A stretch of DNA of 42,283 nucleotides from Leptotrichia trevisanii DSM 22070. Lineage in GTDB: Bacteria; Fusobacteriota; Fusobacteriia; Fusobacteriales; Leptotrichiaceae. The position numbers and the translations under genes were made by a program. The stretch lies in the NCBI RefSeq assembly GCF_000482505.1, contig NZ_KI519447.1, forward strand, positions 1 through 42,283, written 5' to 3'. The notes under the pieces are model-generated. The model was not told where the DNA came from and did not search any database. It saw only the letters and a list, made by a program, of their open reading frames with translations. Positions 26,455 to 35,848 of this stretch are shown piece by piece; positions within the stretch are counted from its first letter, which is position 1; each line of letters starts with the position of its first letter.

Positions 26455-26691
26455 ATGGAAGGAATAGTTCAAGCAGCAGCTTTATTAGGAGCAGGAATTG
26501 CAGCAGTAGGAGGAATTGGAGCAGGATTAGGACAAGGGATTGCAACTGGATATGCAGTAGAAGCGGTTTCAAGACAGCCCGAAGCTAAGCAGGATATTAT
26601 GCAGACATTAATTACTGGACTTGCGATTACGGAATCATCCGCAATTTATGCGTTGGTAATAGCTTTCTTATTAATTTTCTTAAAAGGATAG
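26455..26691 (+). CDS. atpE: F1Fo-ATP synthase subunit c, sodium type
   Basis: A 78-residue helical hairpin that forms the rotor ring. The ion-carrying carboxylate is Glu60 in helix 2. Gln27 in GLGQG of helix 1, with Ser61 and Tyr65 in ESSAIY, matches the Na+ ligand set known from Ilyobacter tartaricus (Gln32, Glu65, Ser66, Tyr70). The polar loop SRQPEA is standard. This strongly suggests coupling to sodium rather than protons, as in other Fusobacteriota. AGGAGG lies nine bases before the ATG. A hairpin follows the stop. Confidence 0.95.
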   Translation: MEGIVQAAALLGAGIAAVGGIGAGLGQGIATGYAVEAVSRQPEAKQDIMQTLITGLAITESSAIYALVIAFLLIFLKG

Positions 26692-26718
26692 CAAAAATTA
26701 GGCATACTATTCGAGCCC

Positions 26719-26750
26719 TCTAGAATTGTAAATAAATAAAACAATTCAGA
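26719..26750 (+). repeat. Hairpin after atpE
   Basis: GAATTGT (26723-26729) pairs with ACAATTC (26741-26747), extended by TCT/AGA after a one-base bulge, with no T run. It lies in the 150-base gap before atpF and probably acts on mRNA stability or processing rather than termination. The c subunit is needed in excess over b, which would fit. Confidence 0.45.
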
Positions 26751-26841
26751 AGTTTGGATAAAATAATTTTGATATGAAAGTTATTTAAAGGAATTAAAAA
26801 GAAACAAAAATAGGATTAATAATGTAAATTAAGGAGAAAAA

Positions 26842-27336
26842 ATGAATGAAGGAGCAAAATTAGTAAACATCGATTTTACGATGGCTATTCAAATAATAAA
26901 CTTTATAGTATTAGTCTATTTTTTTTCACGGGCTTTTGCAAAAAAAATCGGAAAAGTGCTTGAGGACAGAAAAAAATTAGCTTTGTCTGAAATGGAAATC
27001 GTTGAGAACGAAAAGGAAAAACTGGAAGAACAGAAAAAATTAATGGAAAAATTGAAAAAGGAATCTAAAAGACGTGCTAACGACATTCTGATAAAAGCTG
27101 AAAGACAGGCAGACGACAGAAAAGATCAGATTATATCGCAAGCTATGAGCAATCGTGAAAGAATGATGATGAAAGCCGAAGCTGACATTGAAAAAATGCG
27201 GCAAAACGCTAAATTTGAACTTCAAAAGGAAGTTGGGGAAATGGCAGTTGAACTTGCGGAAAAAATTATCAAGGAAAATATTGATGAAAAGCAGGATGAA
27301 ACTATAAACAAGTTTATTAATGAGATAGGAGATTAA
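26842..27336 (+). CDS. atpF: F1Fo-ATP synthase subunit b
   Basis: A 164-residue peripheral-stalk protein with one N-terminal membrane helix (about 13-32), then a long charged coiled coil (about 40-150) rich in Glu, Lys and Arg with few prolines. Length is typical. AAGGAG lies six bases before the ATG. One base separates its stop from atpH, so the two are coupled. Confidence 0.93.
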   Translation: MNEGAKLVNIDFTMAIQIINFIVLVYFFSRAFAKKIGKVLEDRKKLALSEMEIVENEKEKLEEQKKLMEKLKKESKRRANDILIKAERQADDRKDQIISQAMSNRERMMMKAEADIEKMRQNAKFELQKEVGEMAVELAEKIIKENIDEKQDETINKFINEIGD

Positions 27337-27337
27337 A

Positions 27338-27865
27338 ATGGCTAATGATGAAATTGCAAAAAGATATGCAGCGGCAATTTATAATATAGCAAAATCTTCT
27401 AACAGTATAAATGAAGTTCGGGAAGTGTTAAATATTCTTATGGAAAATTATGAGGAGGAAGAGGAATTTAGAAAAATTTTAGAAGATCCTCTGAAAAAAT
27501 TTCCAGAAAAGGAAAAATTTTTGGAAAAATCATTTGATCATACGACAAAAGAAGCACTTGGAATAGTGAAATATATTGTTAAAAAGCAACGATTGTCGCT
27601 AATCAGTGATATAAAAGAATATTTTTTAAAACTTTATTATGAAGAAAATAATAAACTTCCAATAACTGCTATATTTGCAAAGGAGCTATCGGAAACGCAA
27701 AGGGAACAGTTAATACAAAAACTTGAAAACAAATATGGTAAAAAAATCGTTTTAAATCTTAAAGTCGATAAGGAAATAATCGGCGGTGGAATTTTAAAAA
27801 TTGGAAATGAAGTTATTAACGGTTCAATAAAAAATCAGATTGAAGAAATAAAGAAAAATTTTTAG
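27338..27865 (+). CDS. atpH: F1Fo-ATP synthase subunit delta
   Basis: A 175-residue protein that joins the top of F1 to the b stalk. It has the N-terminal KRYAAAIYNIAK segment and the C-terminal IIGGGILKIGNEVINGSI signature of the OSCP/delta family. It starts one base after the atpF stop, with its ribosome site AGGAG inside atpF. Confidence 0.93.
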   Translation: MANDEIAKRYAAAIYNIAKSSNSINEVREVLNILMENYEEEEEFRKILEDPLKKFPEKEKFLEKSFDHTTKEALGIVKYIVKKQRLSLISDIKEYFLKLYYEENNKLPITAIFAKELSETQREQLIQKLENKYGKKIVLNLKVDKEIIGGGILKIGNEVINGSIKNQIEEIKKNF

Positions 27866-27883
27866 AAACGGAGGTGCTTTTCT

Positions 27884-29389
27884 TTGAGAATCAAGCCAGA
27901 AGAAATAAGTAAAATAATCCGAAGCGAAATCGAAAATTACAAAAGTTCACTGGATATTTCCAATACTGGGACGGTTTTGGAAGTAGGAGATGGAATTGCC
28001 AGAATCTACGGATTAAGTAACGCTATGGCAGGAGAGCTTTTAGAGTTTGAAAATGGAACTATCGGAATGGCACTAAACTTGGAAGAAAGTAACATTGGAG
28101 CAGTAATTTTTGGAAAGACACAAGGAATAAAAGAAGGAAGCATAGTAAAAGGACTGGGAAAAGTAGCTGAAGTTCCAGCTGGAAATGAGCTTCTTGGAAG
28201 AGTAGTTGACGCACTTGGGACTCCTATTGACGGGAAAGGTTCTATAACAGCTGACAAACATATGCCAATCGAACGACAGGCATCAGGAATTATCGCAAGA
28301 AAACCTGTTACACAGCCTATGCAGACTGGAATAAAGGCAATAGACGGAATGTTCCCGATTGGAAAAGGACAAAGGGAATTAATAATTGGAGATAGACAAA
28401 CTGGTAAGACGGCAATCGCCATTGACTCCATTATAAATCAAAAAAATAACGATGTTTTATGTATTTATGTTGCAATTGGGCAAAAAAGATCAACAGTTGC
28501 ACAAATTTATAAAAAACTGGAAGAGGCAGGTGCGTTGGAATATACAATTATTGTTGCGGCAACTGCTTCAGAATCGGCACCACTTCAATATTTGGCGCCA
28601 TATTCAGGGGTTGCCATGGGTGAATATTTTATGGATGAAGGAAAAGATGTATTGATAGTTTATGATGATTTATCAAAACATGCGGTAGCTTACCGTGAAA
28701 TGTCATTACTGCTAAAACGTCCACCGGGAAGGGAAGCATATCCAGGAGATGTCTTCTATCTTCACTCAAGACTGCTTGAAAGAGCGGCAAAATTAAGCGA
28801 TAAACTGGGTGGAGGCTCAATTACGGCACTTCCAATCGTAGAAACACGTGCAGGAGATATTTCGGCATATATTCCAACAAATGTTATTTCAATAACAGAT
28901 GGACAAATATTTTTAGAAACAGATTTATTTAATTCAGGATTCAGGCCAGCAATAAATGCAGGAGTTTCTGTATCACGGGTTGGAGGAGCGGCACAAATTA
29001 AGGCAATGAAACAGGTGGCTTCAAAAGTGAAACTGGAACTTGCCCAATACAATGAATTACTGGCATTTACACAGTTTGGATCGGATTTGGACAAGGCTAC
29101 AAGGGATCAGCTTAACCGTGGATCTAAAATTATGGAAGTGTTAAAACAGCCACAATATAGCCCATTCAAAGTTCAGGAACAGGTAATTTCATTTTACTGT
29201 GTTACAAATGGATATTTTGACGATGTTCCAACTGAAAAAGTTAGAACATTTGAAAAAGATTTAATCGAAGCACTTAAAAACGATTCAGAAATCTTAAATG
29301 AAATTCGTGAGAAAAAAGTATTGGATGACGATCTAAAAAATAAACTTGATGAATTTATAACAGACTTCAAAAAAGAATATGTCTGGTAA
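27884..29389 (+). CDS. atpA: F1Fo-ATP synthase subunit alpha
   Basis: A 501-residue nucleotide-binding, non-catalytic F1 subunit with the P-loop GDRQTGKT (169-176), the conserved stretch ending [10 protein letters not shown], and the ISVSRVGG-like [10 protein letters not shown] segment. The start is TTG at 27884, seven bases after GGAGGTG; the frame has no ATG with a ribosome site nearby, and this start gives the normal N-terminus (RIKPEEIS). Confidence 0.96.
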   Translation: MRIKPEEISKIIRSEIENYKSSLDISNTGTVLEVGDGIARIYGLSNAMAGELLEFENGTIGMALNLEESNIGAVIFGKTQGIKEGSIVKGLGKVAEVPAGNELLGRVVDALGTPIDGKGSITADKHMPIERQASGIIARKPVTQPMQTGIKAIDGMFPIGKGQRELIIGDRQTGKTAIAIDSIINQKNNDVLCIYVAIGQKRSTVAQIYKKLEEAGALEYTIIVAATASESAPLQYLAPYSGVAMGEYFMDEGKDVLIVYDDLSKHAVAYREMSLLLKRPPGREAYPGDVFYLHSRLLERAAKLSDKLGGGSITALPIVETRAGDISAYIPTNVISITDGQIFLETDLFNSGFRPAINAGVSVSRVGGAAQIKAMKQVASKVKLELAQYNELLAFTQFGSDLDKATRDQLNRGSKIMEVLKQPQYSPFKVQEQVISFYCVTNGYFDDVPTEKVRTFEKDLIEALKNDSEILNEIREKKVLDDDLKNKLDEFITDFKKEYVW

Positions 29390-29404
29390 AGCAGGTGAAA
29401 TAAT

Positions 29405-30265
29405 ATGGCAGCAAATATGAAAGAAATAAAAGAACGTATTGACAGTGTAAAAAATACAAGTCAAATAACAAATGCAATGAATATTGTTTCTTCTACAAAG
29501 TTTAAAAAATTTCAAGTTTTAACTTTAAAATCCAGAAACTATGCACATGCTGTAGATGAGGCGTTTGACAATCTGGTTGCAAGTCTTAAAGGAAATAAAT
29601 TTGTAATTTTTGATGGAAAGTCGGAAGTCAAAAGAATCGGTATCATTGTAATGACATCGGATCGTGGGCTATGCGGAAGTTTTAACTCAAATACTTTTAG
29701 AAGGCTTGAAAATATGAGAAAGCAATTTGAGAAGGAAGGAAAGGACGTTTCAGTCGTAACGATTGGAAGAAAGGCAAAAGAATATTGTAAAAATCGGGAT
29801 ATTAACGTGGATAGTGAATATACGCAGATGATTCCCGAAACAATGTTTGAAACTGGGAAAAAAATCAGTGAAGATGTTGTACAGTTTTATTTAAACGATT
29901 TTTATGATGAAGTTTATATGATTTATTCAAAATTTGTATCAGCAATTGAATACAATATTCAAGTGGAAAAATTACTTCCAATAGAAAAAAAGGAAGGGTT
30001 GCCAACAAAGGAATATGTATTTGATCCGTCAGAGGAGGAAGTGTTAAATTCATTTGTTCCACAAGTTCTGAATATAAAATTGTATCAATCACTTCTGGAA
30101 AATTCGGCAAGTGAACATTCAGCCAGAATGTCTGCGATGAAACAGGCTAACGACAATGCCGCTGAAATGATAAGAAACCTGGAAGTACAATACAATCGTG
30201 AAAGACAAGGAAAAATAACACAGGAATTGACAGAAATTATAAGTGGTTCTTTAGGAGTACAATAA
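29405..30265 (+). CDS. atpG: F1Fo-ATP synthase subunit gamma
   Basis: A 286-residue central rotor shaft. The N-terminal helix (MKEIKERIDSVKNTSQITNA) and the C-terminal helix (QANDNAAEMIRNLEVQYNRERQ) are the family signatures, with TSDRGLCGSFN in between. It is 15 bases after atpA, with AGGTG upstream of the ATG. Confidence 0.95.
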   Translation: MAANMKEIKERIDSVKNTSQITNAMNIVSSTKFKKFQVLTLKSRNYAHAVDEAFDNLVASLKGNKFVIFDGKSEVKRIGIIVMTSDRGLCGSFNSNTFRRLENMRKQFEKEGKDVSVVTIGRKAKEYCKNRDINVDSEYTQMIPETMFETGKKISEDVVQFYLNDFYDEVYMIYSKFVSAIEYNIQVEKLLPIEKKEGLPTKEYVFDPSEEEVLNSFVPQVLNIKLYQSLLENSASEHSARMSAMKQANDNAAEMIRNLEVQYNRERQGKITQELTEIISGSLGVQ

Positions 30266-30319
30266 CTTATTTCCTTAAAGAATTATACGGACATAAACTA
30301 AGAAGGAGGTTAAAGGTAA

Positions 30320-31720
<1,401 letters not shown>

Positions 31721-31745
31721 CTTATAAGGAACAATTATAAAAAAG

Positions 31746-31787
31746 TTTATTGGATTTGGGGATAATCTCCCCTATTTTTCCAATAAA
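31746..31787 (+). repeat. Hairpin between atpD and atpC
   Basis: TTTATTGGA (31746-31754) pairs perfectly with TCCAATAAA (31779-31787), and an inner GGGG/CCCC stem (31758-31761, 31769-31772) stacks on it. No T run follows on the plus strand, so full termination is unlikely. It may stabilise the mRNA upstream or reduce epsilon-subunit expression. Confidence 0.6.
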
Positions 31788-31850
31788 TAATTTAATAAAA
31801 AAATGTATTTGTTGCATAATCTGGCATATTCTGAGCAGAAAGGAGGATTT

Positions 31851-32240
31851 ATGGCAACAGAATTTATTTTGGAAGCAGTAACTCCCGAAAGACTTGTTTT
31901 TGAAAAGCCCGTTGAATTTGTGAAATTGCGTACAGAAGGCGGAGATATTGGAATACTTGCCAAGCATATTAATTATATTACGCCAATTGGTGCAGGGGAA
32001 ATGCTTGTTCGAGAAAAGGATAATAAGGAAATGACATATTATCTGGAAGGGGGATTTCTCGAAGTTCGACAGGATAAAGTCGTTATTTTGGGAGTGAATA
32101 TCGTTGAAGCGACTAAAGCAGAGGCGGAACGGATGGCAAGGGAAGTTGCCATTGAAAAGGCAAAAAAACAAAAAATAAAAGAAGATCAGGATATTTTGGG
32201 AACAAAAAAACGTATTCAGAGCAATTTAAGCAGAAAATAA
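31851..32240 (+). CDS. atpC: F1Fo-ATP synthase subunit epsilon
   Basis: A 129-residue F1 subunit with the N-terminal beta-sandwich (VTPERLVFE, TEGGDIGILAKH, YLEGGFLEVRQDKVVIL) and a C-terminal helical hairpin (from about residue 85). It links the gamma shaft to the c ring and can inhibit ATP hydrolysis. The start is the ATG at 31851, four bases after AAAGGAGG; an in-frame ATG at 31803 has no ribosome site. It is the last gene of the operon. Confidence 0.93.
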   Translation: MATEFILEAVTPERLVFEKPVEFVKLRTEGGDIGILAKHINYITPIGAGEMLVREKDNKEMTYYLEGGFLEVRQDKVVILGVNIVEATKAEAERMAREVAIEKAKKQKIKEDQDILGTKKRIQSNLSRK

Positions 32241-32241
32241 A

Positions 32242-32270
32242 TTTTGAAATTCTAGAAAATGTGGTATAAT
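32242..32270 (+). promoter_or_regulatory. Promoter of the DUF4912 gene
   Basis: TTTTGA (32242-32247), a 17-base spacer and TATAAT (32265-32270) preceded by TGG (an extended -10). It begins directly after the atpC stop. AAAATGTGGTATAAT is nearly shared with the small-RNA promoter at 105-133. Confidence 0.65.
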
Positions 32271-32336
32271 ATATATATATAAAATATAGTTAATTAATTT
32301 TAAAATTAAAAAAAATAATGTAAAGGTGGAATGGGA

Positions 32337-33335
32337 ATGGAGCAATTGAAAAAAAATAGAATAAGAACATTTTATAGAAATTATGTTAATGAAAAATTAA
32401 TTGGAAATAAAAATAATAAAAAATTAAAAAAATTAGAAAAATTTGTTTCCATGGAAGTTATCGAAAAGGAAACTATTGAAAAAATTTTAATAAAATACTT
32501 CTTTATGAAAAGAAGCAGAACGTTCTATAGAAATTTTGCCAATAAAAAGTTATTAGGAAATCTAGGCAGAAAATATAGAAGAAGTTTTAAAGCCTTTGAT
32601 TTTAACTATGAAAGAATTTCTCCAGAACAAATAAAACGTAGATATGTTGAAACTGAAATTAACCGTTCAAAATTTGCAAAAGGTGTGGAATTTGACGGTA
32701 ACTCCAATCAGGAAGATATTTACTTTGACAAGGCTCCATTACCAGCAGCATATTTTACAGACGAACTTGTCCTAATGCCAAAAAATCCTACAACATTATA
32801 TATATACTGGGAAATTCGTGATGATACATTTGAAAGATTGGCGTCAAATAATGGTGTTATTGATAATGTAGTCATAAAACTTTATAAAGACGGATACGAA
32901 TATAGAAAAATTATAAGACACGAAAGAATTGGTTCACATTACATTACTGAAATTGACGTAAATCAGCACTATAAAGCGTCCATCGGATACGAAGATCAAT
33001 ATGGAAACTTCTCAGAAGTAGCTCACTCAGTGGAAGCCATTGCACCAAATGACAAAGTTTCTGACAATATTGACTTAGTATGGGGAACAGTAAAATATGA
33101 TGCAAACACAAATCAGCTTATAAAATATATAAATACACCAATTTCAACACCAGAAGGCAGGGAGCTTTTAGGAGTACCTGCAGACTACGACGTGGATGAA
33201 AATAATGAATTTATAATTGAAGTAATAGAAAGATTAACAAAAGTAGGAGCTTCAGAATCATTAATTGAAAGAAAAGTGATAAAAGGAAAACTTCCAAATC
33301 TTAGACTGGATATGGGTGGTTCAAGAAGCAGCTAG
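32337..33335 (+). CDS. DUF4912 domain-containing protein
   Basis: A 332-residue, probably cytosolic protein. The central part (about 135-235) is a DUF4912 domain, recognised by LVLMPKNPTTLYIYWEI and the following strands, an Ig-like fold. The N-terminal 75 residues hold two copies of a basic motif, RTFYRN-[YF]-x-N-x-KL-x-GN, about 50 residues apart, which is unusual and could bind nucleic acid or an acidic partner. The C-terminal part has no recognised domain. The start is the ATG at 32337, since GGTGG lies seven bases before it; the ATG two codons earlier is too close. It has its own promoter and terminator. Function unknown. Confidence 0.75.
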   Translation: MEQLKKNRIRTFYRNYVNEKLIGNKNNKKLKKLEKFVSMEVIEKETIEKILIKYFFMKRSRTFYRNFANKKLLGNLGRKYRRSFKAFDFNYERISPEQIKRRYVETEINRSKFAKGVEFDGNSNQEDIYFDKAPLPAAYFTDELVLMPKNPTTLYIYWEIRDDTFERLASNNGVIDNVVIKLYKDGYEYRKIIRHERIGSHYITEIDVNQHYKASIGYEDQYGNFSEVAHSVEAIAPNDKVSDNIDLVWGTVKYDANTNQLIKYINTPISTPEGRELLGVPADYDVDENNEFIIEVIERLTKVGASESLIERKVIKGKLPNLRLDMGGSRSS

Positions 33336-33344
33336 AAAATTGTA

Positions 33345-33374
33345 GGGGCATTTAAGCCATGCCCCGTTTTTTTT
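33345..33374 (+). terminator. Terminator after the DUF4912 gene
   Basis: GGGGCAT (33345-33351) and ATGCCCC (33359-33365) with a seven-base loop, then eight T. Among the clearest terminators in the window. Confidence 0.9.
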
Positions 33375-33402
33375 ATATAAAAAAATAGAAATAGGAGAGT
33401 TT

Positions 33403-34137
33403 ATGAAAGTAGTTGTTTATGGTGCCGGAGTTATGGCACAGTATGTAAAGGAATCAGTAATAAATTCTGGAAATGAATTTGTTGGGCTGGTTGATCCGCT
33501 TGGAAATGGAGATTTTAAAAATTTGAAGGGAAAAGATGTAGAGTTTGATGCGATTATTGATTTTTCGCATTTTAGCTTGCTGGAAGACGTGCTTGAAGCG
33601 GGAATTGATAAAAAAGTTCCAGTTTTAATCGCAACAACAGGACATTCGGAAGAACAACTGAAAAAAATTGAAGAGGCGGCAAAGCAAATACCGATAATTA
33701 AGGCAACAAATACTTCTGTTGGGGTAAATATTGTAAATGAAATTGTGGCTTTTGCAACAAAATTATTAAAGGATTTTGATATTGAAATAATTGAAAAGCA
33801 TCACAACAGAAAAATTGACGCACCAAGCGGTACAGCAAATACCCTGCTTAAAGTTGTAAAGGAAAACCTGGATGATAATGGAAAAGATTATAGAACAATT
33901 TATGGAAGGGAAGGACACAGTAAACGAGCCGAAAAGGAAATAGGAGTTCACGCCATACGTGGTGGAAACATAGTCGGGGAACATACTGTAATTTATGCAA
34001 AAAATGATGAAATTATTGAAATAAAGCATGAAGCGTTGTCAAGAAAAATGTTTTCAGATGGTGCAGTTAAAGCTGTGGAATTTCTTTTTGGGAAGAAAGT
34101 GGGACTGTATACAATGAAGGATGTACTTGGTTTATAA
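33403..34137 (+). CDS. dapB: 4-hydroxy-tetrahydrodipicolinate reductase
   Basis: A 244-residue NAD(P)H-dependent enzyme of lysine and meso-diaminopimelate synthesis. The N-terminal nucleotide loop is YGAGVMA, then ATNTSVGVN and the active-site block EKHHNRKIDAPSGTA (131-145), whose His134 and Lys137 are the catalytic residues by family alignment. Length is slightly short but complete. AGGAG lies a few bases before the ATG. No other dap genes are adjacent. Confidence 0.93.
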   Translation: MKVVVYGAGVMAQYVKESVINSGNEFVGLVDPLGNGDFKNLKGKDVEFDAIIDFSHFSLLEDVLEAGIDKKVPVLIATTGHSEEQLKKIEEAAKQIPIIKATNTSVGVNIVNEIVAFATKLLKDFDIEIIEKHHNRKIDAPSGTANTLLKVVKENLDDNGKDYRTIYGREGHSKRAEKEIGVHAIRGGNIVGEHTVIYAKNDEIIEIKHEALSRKMFSDGAVKAVEFLFGKKVGLYTMKDVLGL

Positions 34138-34192
34138 TAAAATCAAAAATATCAATATACTAAAAAAGTGTAGATTTGCTTTCCTTACAAAT

Positions 34193-34236
34193 AAAAAAAG
34201 AAGAAGAACTTTAACTCAGGCTTTTCTTCTTTTTCT
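34193..34236. terminator. Bidirectional terminator between dapB and gltS
   Basis: AAAAAGAAGAA (34195-34205) pairs with TTCTTCTTTTT (34224-34234). T runs occur on both strands, so it can end dapB rightward and gltS leftward. The loop is about 18 bases. Confidence 0.65.
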
Positions 34237-34261
34237 TTTGTTTCTAAAAAATTTCAAACTG

Positions 34262-35503
34262 TTATTTAAAAAACTGTGTAAATATCGTAATAATACTGAT
34301 GTTGGCAAAATCAATAAATAGTGAACCGACAATTGGAATTACGAAAAATGCCATTTTTGAGTAAACATATTTTTCTGTAACCGCTTTCATGTTTGAAATT
34401 CCGTTTGGAGTCGCTCCAAGTCCGAATCCACAATGTCCTGACACCATCACTGCCGCATCATAATCTGATCCCATTGCCTTAAATGTTACAAAATTTAAGT
34501 ATAGATAAACTAAAATAATCTGTGCAACCAGTAAAATAACTACAGGAAGTGCCAAGTCAATTAATTCCCACAATCTCAATGTCATTAATGCCATTGCCAA
34601 AAATAAACTAAGTGCCACATCTTCAAGAATGCTTATTTCCTTAGTTGGAGCATTCATTGCCTTTACATTGTCAGACAAGTTTCTAATAATTGCCGCAACA
34701 ATCATTGGCCCAATGTAAATCGGGAAATGTGCCTCAAAATTTGTAAAGCTCATAAGATAGTCAATAAACATTGATAAATACGAACCGATTCCCATTGCAA
34801 TCAAAATATAAAAAAACGCCATCGAAAAACGTTCGCCATCAAGATAAGGTTTCTGTCTTTTTAACACTTCTTCGTCAATATCCTCATCTCCATGCTGTAT
34901 TCCATCCTTTACAAAATGTTCTGGTAACAATTTGTGCTTTTTAATAAGTCTACTGGCAATAGGGCCTCCCATCGCCGATCCAACAATAAGTCCAAAAGTC
35001 GCAGCAGCAATTGCAATAGCGTTTGCCCCTTTATATGCAGAACCAAGAGCTTCAATTGTTGGAGCCACAGCCGCTGATGTTCCATGTCCCCCAGTCATTG
35101 GTGTAGATCCTGTCATTAACGCCAATAATGGCGGAATTCCCACAAATTTTGAAAGCCCAACTGCAACAGCATTTTGTAAAATACACAACCCTGATGCAAC
35201 AAACAGGAAAACAACAACTTTTTTTCCACCTTTTTTCAACACTTTAAGGCTTGCGTTAAATCCTACACTTGTAAAAAACATCACCATAAAGAATTTTTGC
35301 AACGTATCATTAAACTTGATTTCAGCTATATTTGTCTGCCTTAAAATAAAAACAAGTATTGAAAACAAAAATCCACCAATTACAGGTGCTGGAATACAAT
35401 ATTTTTCAAAAAATTTAATTTTTTTCCTAAGTTTCATTCCAATTAACAGTAAAATGACTGCCAGCCCAATAGTCTGAATCATATCCATGTTAATTTTAGT
35501 CAT
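34262..35503 (-). CDS. gltS: Sodium/glutamate symporter
   Basis: A 413-residue inner-membrane carrier of the GltS (ESS) family with about eleven to twelve hydrophobic helices in two inverted halves. Conserved segments are GSTPMTGGHGTSAA in the first half and SGHCGFGLGATPNGISNM in the second, which form the paired substrate and sodium sites. GAGGTG lies eight bases before the ATG. It would use the sodium gradient, which fits the sodium-type ATP synthase nearby. It is monocistronic. Confidence 0.93.
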   Translation of the reverse strand: MTKINMDMIQTIGLAVILLLIGMKLRKKIKFFEKYCIPAPVIGGFLFSILVFILRQTNIAEIKFNDTLQKFFMVMFFTSVGFNASLKVLKKGGKKVVVFLFVASGLCILQNAVAVGLSKFVGIPPLLALMTGSTPMTGGHGTSAAVAPTIEALGSAYKGANAIAIAAATFGLIVGSAMGGPIASRLIKKHKLLPEHFVKDGIQHGDEDIDEEVLKRQKPYLDGERFSMAFFYILIAMGIGSYLSMFIDYLMSFTNFEAHFPIYIGPMIVAAIIRNLSDNVKAMNAPTKEISILEDVALSLFLAMALMTLRLWELIDLALPVVILLVAQIILVYLYLNFVTFKAMGSDYDAAVMVSGHCGFGLGATPNGISNMKAVTEKYVYSKMAFFVIPIVGSLFIDFANISIITIFTQFFK

Positions 35504-35544
35504 AATTAATTCACCTCGCTATAAAAATTTTTTCGTAATATATT

Positions 35545-35573
35545 ATTATACTATAAATTCAAATAAAGTGCAA
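35545..35573 (-). promoter_or_regulatory. Promoter of gltS
   Basis: On the minus strand, TTGCAC (35573-35568), 17 bases, TATAAT (35550-35545), about 40 bases before the ATG. Confidence 0.72.
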
Positions 35574-35641
35574 ATCTAAAGCAAAAATTATTTTTTTACT
35601 CTTAAAATTACCTGAAAAGTCATAAATAAAACTGTAAAAAT

Positions 35642-35670
35642 TTGGAAAAAGTGGTAAAATATGGTAAAAT
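35642..35670 (+). promoter_or_regulatory. Likely promoter of the GH32 gene
   Basis: TTGGAA (35642-35647), 17 bases and TAAAAT (35665-35670) preceded by TGG. It lies inside a short tandem repeat and would give a leader of about 170 bases, in which I see no clear operator. Confidence 0.5.
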
Positions 35671-35680
35671 ATAGTAAAAT
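35651..35680 (+). repeat. Three 10-bp tandem repeats in the GH32 promoter
   Basis: GTGGTAAAAT, ATGGTAAAAT and ATAGTAAAAT follow one another without a gap, each carrying a -10-like TAAAAT. The number of units would change the spacing to the -35 box. Confidence 0.7.
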
Positions 35681-35848
35681 TAGTTTAAAATCGGACTTAA
35701 AAGTTATAATTGTTTTTCCAAAATCTAAATTTGTTTAATTTTCATCAGTTCGATAAAAAAACTCGTACATATAGCAAAAAAATAAAAATAATAGAATAAA
35801 TAGAAAACAAATAATTAAAATTTTATGATATGAAAGGTGGCTTAAAAT

